Of a stretch of DNA of 18,433 nucleotides, positions 15,200-18,433 are shown piece after piece. The translations under genes and the position numbers were made by a program. Origin of the DNA: an uncultured Coriobacteriaceae bacterium (GTDB lineage: Bacteria > Actinomycetota > Coriobacteriia > Coriobacteriales > Atopobiaceae); assembly GCA_900551595.1 (NCBI GenBank), contig URWR01000015.1, positions 1-18,433 of the forward strand, given 5' to 3'. The notes under the pieces are model-generated. The model was not told the DNA's origin. It was given only the letters and a program-made list of their open reading frames with translations, and did no database searches. Positions within the stretch are counted from its first letter, which is position 1. Every line of letters starts with the position of its first letter.

Positions 15200-15906
15200 G
15201 CATGCTCCATGTAAAGAATCTCAACGTCTCCTATGGTGCAATCCGTGCGGTTAAAGGTATTTCCTTTGACGTTGAAGAGGGCGAGATTGTCACGCTTATT
15301 GGCGCTAATGGCGCTGGCAAAACAACCACGCTTAATACTATTGCAGGTCTCTTACGTCCGCTTGCCTATAGTCAGATTTCATTTGAGGGAGAGAGCTTAA
15401 TCGGCGTCCCCGCGCATGAGATTGTACGTCGCGGCATTGCGTTGTGCCCTGAGGGTAGACGCGTCTTTACCGAGATGAGTGTTCAAGACAACCTTGCTAT
15501 GGGAGCGTTTACCCGTCCTGACGAAGAGGCTGCAGAGACAATTGAGCGCGTATACGAGAGTTTTCCTCGTTTGCTAGAGCGTCGCAATCAAAGTGCTGGC
15601 ACCTTGTCTGGTGGCGAGCAACAAATGTTGGCTATGGGGCGTGCATTGATGTCCAAGCCACGGTTGCTCATGCTCGATGAGCCTTCTATGGGCTTGGCAC
15701 CCATTCTGGTCCAAGAGATTTTTGACATTATCGATAAGCTCCATGCGCAAGGTACCACTATCTTGCTGATTGAGCAAAACGCTCAGATGGCGCTTTCCAT
15801 TGCTGATCGTGCCTATGTACTTGAGACGGGAAATATTTCCATGTCTGGAGATGCAGATGAGCTCGCGCATGACCCGCGCGTTCGTGAGGCATACCTCGGC
15901 GGATAA
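15196..15906 (+). CDS. livF: branched-chain amino-acid ABC transporter, ATPase LivF
   Basis: The second ATPase of the importer (236 residues, normal length) forms a heterodimer with LivG. It has Walker A GANGAGKTT, signature LSGGEQQMLAMGRAL, Walker B LLMLDEPSMGLAP and the switch region ILLIEQNAQMAL, in which the usual His is replaced by Gln, as in typical LivF proteins. The start overlaps the livG stop as ATGA, with GGAGG upstream, indicating translational coupling. A second ATG lies two codons later. A strong hairpin follows at 15929, closing the five-gene cluster. Confidence 0.95.
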   Translation: MSMLHVKNLNVSYGAIRAVKGISFDVEEGEIVTLIGANGAGKTTTLNTIAGLLRPLAYSQISFEGESLIGVPAHEIVRRGIALCPEGRRVFTEMSVQDNLAMGAFTRPDEEAAETIERVYESFPRLLERRNQSAGTLSGGEQQMLAMGRALMSKPRLLMLDEPSMGLAPILVQEIFDIIDKLHAQGTTILLIEQNAQMALSIADRAYVLETGNISMSGDADELAHDPRVREAYLGG

Positions 15907-15928
15907 AGTCTTTTATTCGTTGCTCTGG

Positions 15929-15962
15929 CGCGCCCCACTTTACTGTGCTAAAGTGGGGCGCG
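15929..15962 (+). terminator. strong hairpin ending the liv operon
   Basis: Bases 15929-15942 pair perfectly with 15949-15962 (14 bp, GC-rich base) around a six-base loop CTGTGC. It lies 22 bases after the livF stop and 57 before the next gene. The following sequence is only moderately T-rich (TTGCTTTAGATTATTTTC), so termination may be partial or bidirectional. Confidence 0.75.
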
Positions 15963-16019
15963 TTGCTTTAGATTATTTTCTGTCTTTTGGCAGTTGTTTT
16001 TGCATGGGAGGGGAAAGCT

Positions 16020-17687
16020 GTGAGAGCAGGTACACCTCGAGGTCTTCGCGACATTCTTGGAGATGAAGCACTTCTCCGCGAGCGTATTTCCATGACAGTT
16101 CGTAAGACATTTTCTGATCATGGCTATTTGCCAGTAGAAACACCACTGCTCGAAGACTGGGATGTTATGCATCGTGCGGGCAGGATTAAAGGGTCGCCAT
16201 TCCGCTTGTTCGACTCTGATGGTCAGCTGCTTATGCTTCGTCCTGACCTTACGATGCCCATTGCTCGTTTAGCTGCGACGCGTTTGGGCAACAGTGATGG
16301 GCCACTCAGATTACGGTATGAGGCCCCTGTCGTACGTGAGCAGGACTCCCTCAAAGGTCAACCTCGTCAATTTACGCAGATTGGTGTTGAGTTAATCGGT
16401 GGCGATGGTTGTGCTAGTGAGGTAGAAGTTGTTGCACTGCTCGCCGAGACGCTGGAAACTCTCGAAGTTGGCGCCTGGCGTATTGTATGCGGTTCGGTAG
16501 CTCCCATCTCTGCTGCACTGGAAGCATGTGCTCCTTCCGCTGAGTTTCGTGAGCAGGCCGAAGAATTTGTCCACGCATCAGATTTAGTGGGGCTCGATGA
16601 GCTTATCGCTGAAGCTGGACTTACCGGACCTTGTGCGCGCGCTCTTGGACGAATCCCTCGTGTGGGGGGTGGAGTAGAAGCCCTAGATGAGGTGGACGCA
16701 TTACTTGCGGCCGTGGATGTGCCAGTGGAGAAACGCGGCGTTGACGAACTGCGCGCGCTCGCATCATCGCTTGTAGGCACGCCGGCAGAAGATAGAATCC
16801 TGTTCGACTTTTCTATCGTGAACTCATTCGATTACTACACGGGCTTGATCTTTAAGGCATATTGCGACGGTGTAGCTGCGTCATTGGCTTCCGGTGGTCG
16901 TTATGATTCGTTGCTCAAAAACTTTGGTATGAGCAACACTGCTGCTTGCGGCTTCGCTTTATCGCTTGAGCGTCTGCAGGAGGTGTTGGGTTCGGCGGGT
17001 TCTTCTGGCATTGCGACCATTGGTGCGCGAGTGGGCGAGCGTCCACTTCGTATTGCTATTCCAAAAGGATCGTTGTTTGGCGATACGGTTTCTGTCCTTG
17101 AAGCTGCAGGACTTCCCACTGCAGAGCTCAAAGATGTGGGTAGAAAACTCACAGTTACCGCAGGTGATGTTGAATACATCATTGTAAGAGCTCAAGATGC
17201 ACCGGCATTTGTTGGATTTGGTGGCGCCGATTGCGGTATTTGCGGTTTTGACTCGCTTGTAGAAGCCGAGTTAGATCTGCTGCAGCTTGTAGATTTAGGC
17301 TTTGGCGCCTGTCGATTTATTGTGGCAGAGCCGCGCTCAGCAGCAGGAGCCGCTGAGAAAGCCTATGCCTGGCGCGGTACGGTGCGCGTGGCAACAAAGT
17401 ATCCGCGCATAACCCAAGCGTATTACGATCGCATTGGTCAGCAGGTAGATATTATCCAGTTGCATGGCAACATTGAGCTTGGTCCTCTTGTTGGAATGAC
17501 AGATCGCATTGTAGATATCACGGCAACAGGCACAACGTTGCGTGAGAATGACCTTGTTATTGTTGATGATGTTATGAGCTGTACGGCACGTTTCTTTGCT
17601 GGTCCGGCGGCGTTTCGATGTGATAAACGCATCCGCGATCTGTCAAAGCGTTTGGCCGAGGTTGTAGAGGGGAGTAATGCCTCATGA
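16020..17687 (+). CDS. hisZG: HisZ-HisG fusion: ATP phosphoribosyltransferase with its regulatory subunit
   Basis: One uninterrupted frame encodes both parts of the enzyme that starts histidine synthesis (ATP + PRPP to phosphoribosyl-ATP). Residues 1 to about 325 are HisZ, a paralogue of histidyl-tRNA synthetase: LRPDLTMPIARL, motif-2-like RYEAPVVREQDSLKGQPRQF, SFDYYTGLIFKAY and motif-3-like GFALSLERL. A short Gly/Ser/Ala linker leads to short-form HisG at about 340-555: RPLRIAIPKGSLFGD, GADCGICGFDSL, ATKYPRITQAYY and the PRPP loop region DITATGTTLREND. The anticodon-binding domain of a real HisRS is absent. I chose GTG 16020 because GGGAGGGGAAAG lies just upstream; a TTG at 15987 has no such site. 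hisD follows with an ATGA overlap. HisZ and HisG are usually separate proteins forming a hetero-octamer, so the fusion is unusual. Confidence 0.9.
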   Translation: MRAGTPRGLRDILGDEALLRERISMTVRKTFSDHGYLPVETPLLEDWDVMHRAGRIKGSPFRLFDSDGQLLMLRPDLTMPIARLAATRLGNSDGPLRLRYEAPVVREQDSLKGQPRQFTQIGVELIGGDGCASEVEVVALLAETLETLEVGAWRIVCGSVAPISAALEACAPSAEFREQAEEFVHASDLVGLDELIAEAGLTGPCARALGRIPRVGGGVEALDEVDALLAAVDVPVEKRGVDELRALASSLVGTPAEDRILFDFSIVNSFDYYTGLIFKAYCDGVAASLASGGRYDSLLKNFGMSNTAACGFALSLERLQEVLGSAGSSGIATIGARVGERPLRIAIPKGSLFGDTVSVLEAAGLPTAELKDVGRKLTVTAGDVEYIIVRAQDAPAFVGFGGADCGICGFDSLVEAELDLLQLVDLGFGACRFIVAEPRSAAGAAEKAYAWRGTVRVATKYPRITQAYYDRIGQQVDIIQLHGNIELGPLVGMTDRIVDITATGTTLRENDLVIVDDVMSCTARFFAGPAAFRCDKRIRDLSKRLAEVVEGSNAS

Positions 17688-18433
17688 GAAAGGTTGTACT
17701 TGAAGGAGGACGTTGTCTTACCAGGGATGATCTCAACCGTTCTGGAGCCTTACCAGCTGAGGTTATTGCTTCTGCCGAAGCTATTGTGAATGAAGTTCGT
17801 GCTCGTGGTGACGAAGCAGTGCGCGAATATTGCATGCGCTTTGACGGTGCCTGTCCAGCGAGTTTTCGGGTGCCAAACGAACTTGTTCAAGGAGCACTTG
17901 AGCTGGTTGATCCTTCATTTTTACAGGCGCTCACGCGTGCACGAGACCATATTCGCGATTTCCATGAGCGGGAACGCGAACAATCGTGGTTTACGACACG
18001 TTCTGATGGAACCTTGTTAGGTGTTCAGGTAACGCCTGTTGCTTCGGCTGCCGTGTATGTGCCCGGCGGACGTGCACAATATCCCTCCACGGTGCTCATG
18101 GATACTATTCCTGCCAAAGTTGCTGGTGTGAAACGCGTTGTTATGCTCACGCCTCCGCAACATGACGGCACGCTTTCTGCGTATACCTTAGCGGCGGCAG
18201 CGCTTGCTGGGGTTGACGAGGTCTATGCCGTAGGTGGTGCTCAGGCAATAGGTGCTGCTGCCTATGGAACCGAATCTATTCCAGCGGTCGATAAGATCGT
18301 TGGACCTGGCAATGCCTACGTGGCAGCTGCAAAGCGCTATGTCTCGGGCGACGTGGGCATCGACATGGTGGCAGGGCCTTCTGAGGTATGTGTGCTGGCC
18401 GACGCTACTGCAGATCCTGTGGTGGTTGCCGCT
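17684..18433 (+). CDS. hisD: histidinol dehydrogenase, N-terminal part (runs off the window)
   Basis: The frame is open from ATG 17684 to the window edge (250 codons of about 430). HisD oxidises L-histidinol to L-histidine in two NAD-dependent, Zn-requiring steps. Matching family segments include VRARGDEAVREYCMRFDG, AAVYVPGGRAQYPSTVLMDT, AVGGAQAIGAAAYGT and KIVGPGNAYVAAAKR, ending in the signature IDMVAGPSEVCVLAD. The start overlaps the hisZG stop as ATGA and is served by GAGGGGAG upstream. The catalytic Glu/His pair and most zinc ligands lie beyond the edge and cannot be checked. Confidence 0.95.
   Translation, partial: MRKVVLEGGRCLTRDDLNRSGALPAEVIASAEAIVNEVRARGDEAVREYCMRFDGACPASFRVPNELVQGALELVDPSFLQALTRARDHIRDFHEREREQSWFTTRSDGTLLGVQVTPVASAAVYVPGGRAQYPSTVLMDTIPAKVAGVKRVVMLTPPQHDGTLSAYTLAAAALAGVDEVYAVGGAQAIGAAAYGTESIPAVDKIVGPGNAYVAAAKRYVSGDVGIDMVAGPSEVCVLADATADPVVVAA

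Noticed and set aside
15987..16019. TTG at 15987 as the start of hisZG
   Set aside because: It has no ribosome site and adds residues unlike HisZ; GTG 16020 has GGGAGGGGAAAG at the right distance and gives the usual HisZ beginning.
1..18433. CRISPR arrays, tRNA or rRNA genes, prophage or toxin-antitoxin systems
   Set aside because: No regularly spaced repeats, tRNA-like cloverleaf with CCA-adjacent acceptor, rRNA sequence or phage/toxin protein was recognised on either strand.

Overview
The window joins two DNAs of different origin. Positions 1 to about 1020 are very GC-rich and carry a cytochrome b561 gene and the first half of an RluE-type pseudouridine synthase gene, in a style typical of gammaproteobacteria (Xanthomonas/Lysobacter-like, by inference). 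From about 1026 to the end the DNA is of moderate GC and looks like an anaerobic member of the Actinomycetota, class Coriobacteriia (Atopobiaceae or Eggerthellaceae, possibly near Cryptobacterium). That guess rests on the protein styles, a PucR-type regulator beside an old-yellow-enzyme reductase, and a LIV transporter with a Tat/lipoprotein binding protein. The join lies inside rluE on one side and inside an IS110 transposase on the other, so a chimeric assembly is the simplest explanation.

Layout. 1-1020: foreign block (end of an unknown gene, cytochrome b561, truncated rluE). 1020-1300: 5' part of an IS110-family transposase on the minus strand, preceded by a leader that can fold into a closed multi-hairpin structure. 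1300-1560: non-coding DNA with a tandem repeat, a hairpin and an AT-rich palindrome. 1561-5565: a two-gene module, a minus-strand PucR-family regulator diverging from a plus-strand FMN/FAD/4Fe-4S ene-reductase. A 19-bp palindrome (consensus TTTGTRCRWWWYGYACAAA) sits between them and in a hairpin on each outer side, and is probably the regulator's operator. 5746-10827: uvrA, ybaK and murJ, tightly spaced and co-directional (DNA repair, mistranslation editing, peptidoglycan precursor export). 11021-15906: livJHMGF, a complete branched-chain amino-acid ABC importer, with a hairpin after livJ and a strong hairpin after livF. 16020 to the end: start of a histidine operon, with a single ORF fusing HisZ to short-form HisG, then hisD, which runs off the window.

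All genes from uvrA onward are on the plus strand. The LIV genes overlap by 4 to 14 bases or abut, apart from an 83-base gap between livJ and livH that holds a hairpin, which suggests more binding protein than permease. The least ordinary items are the palindrome/hairpin family around the reductase module, the HisZ-HisG fusion, the folded IS110 leader and the chimeric junction itself.
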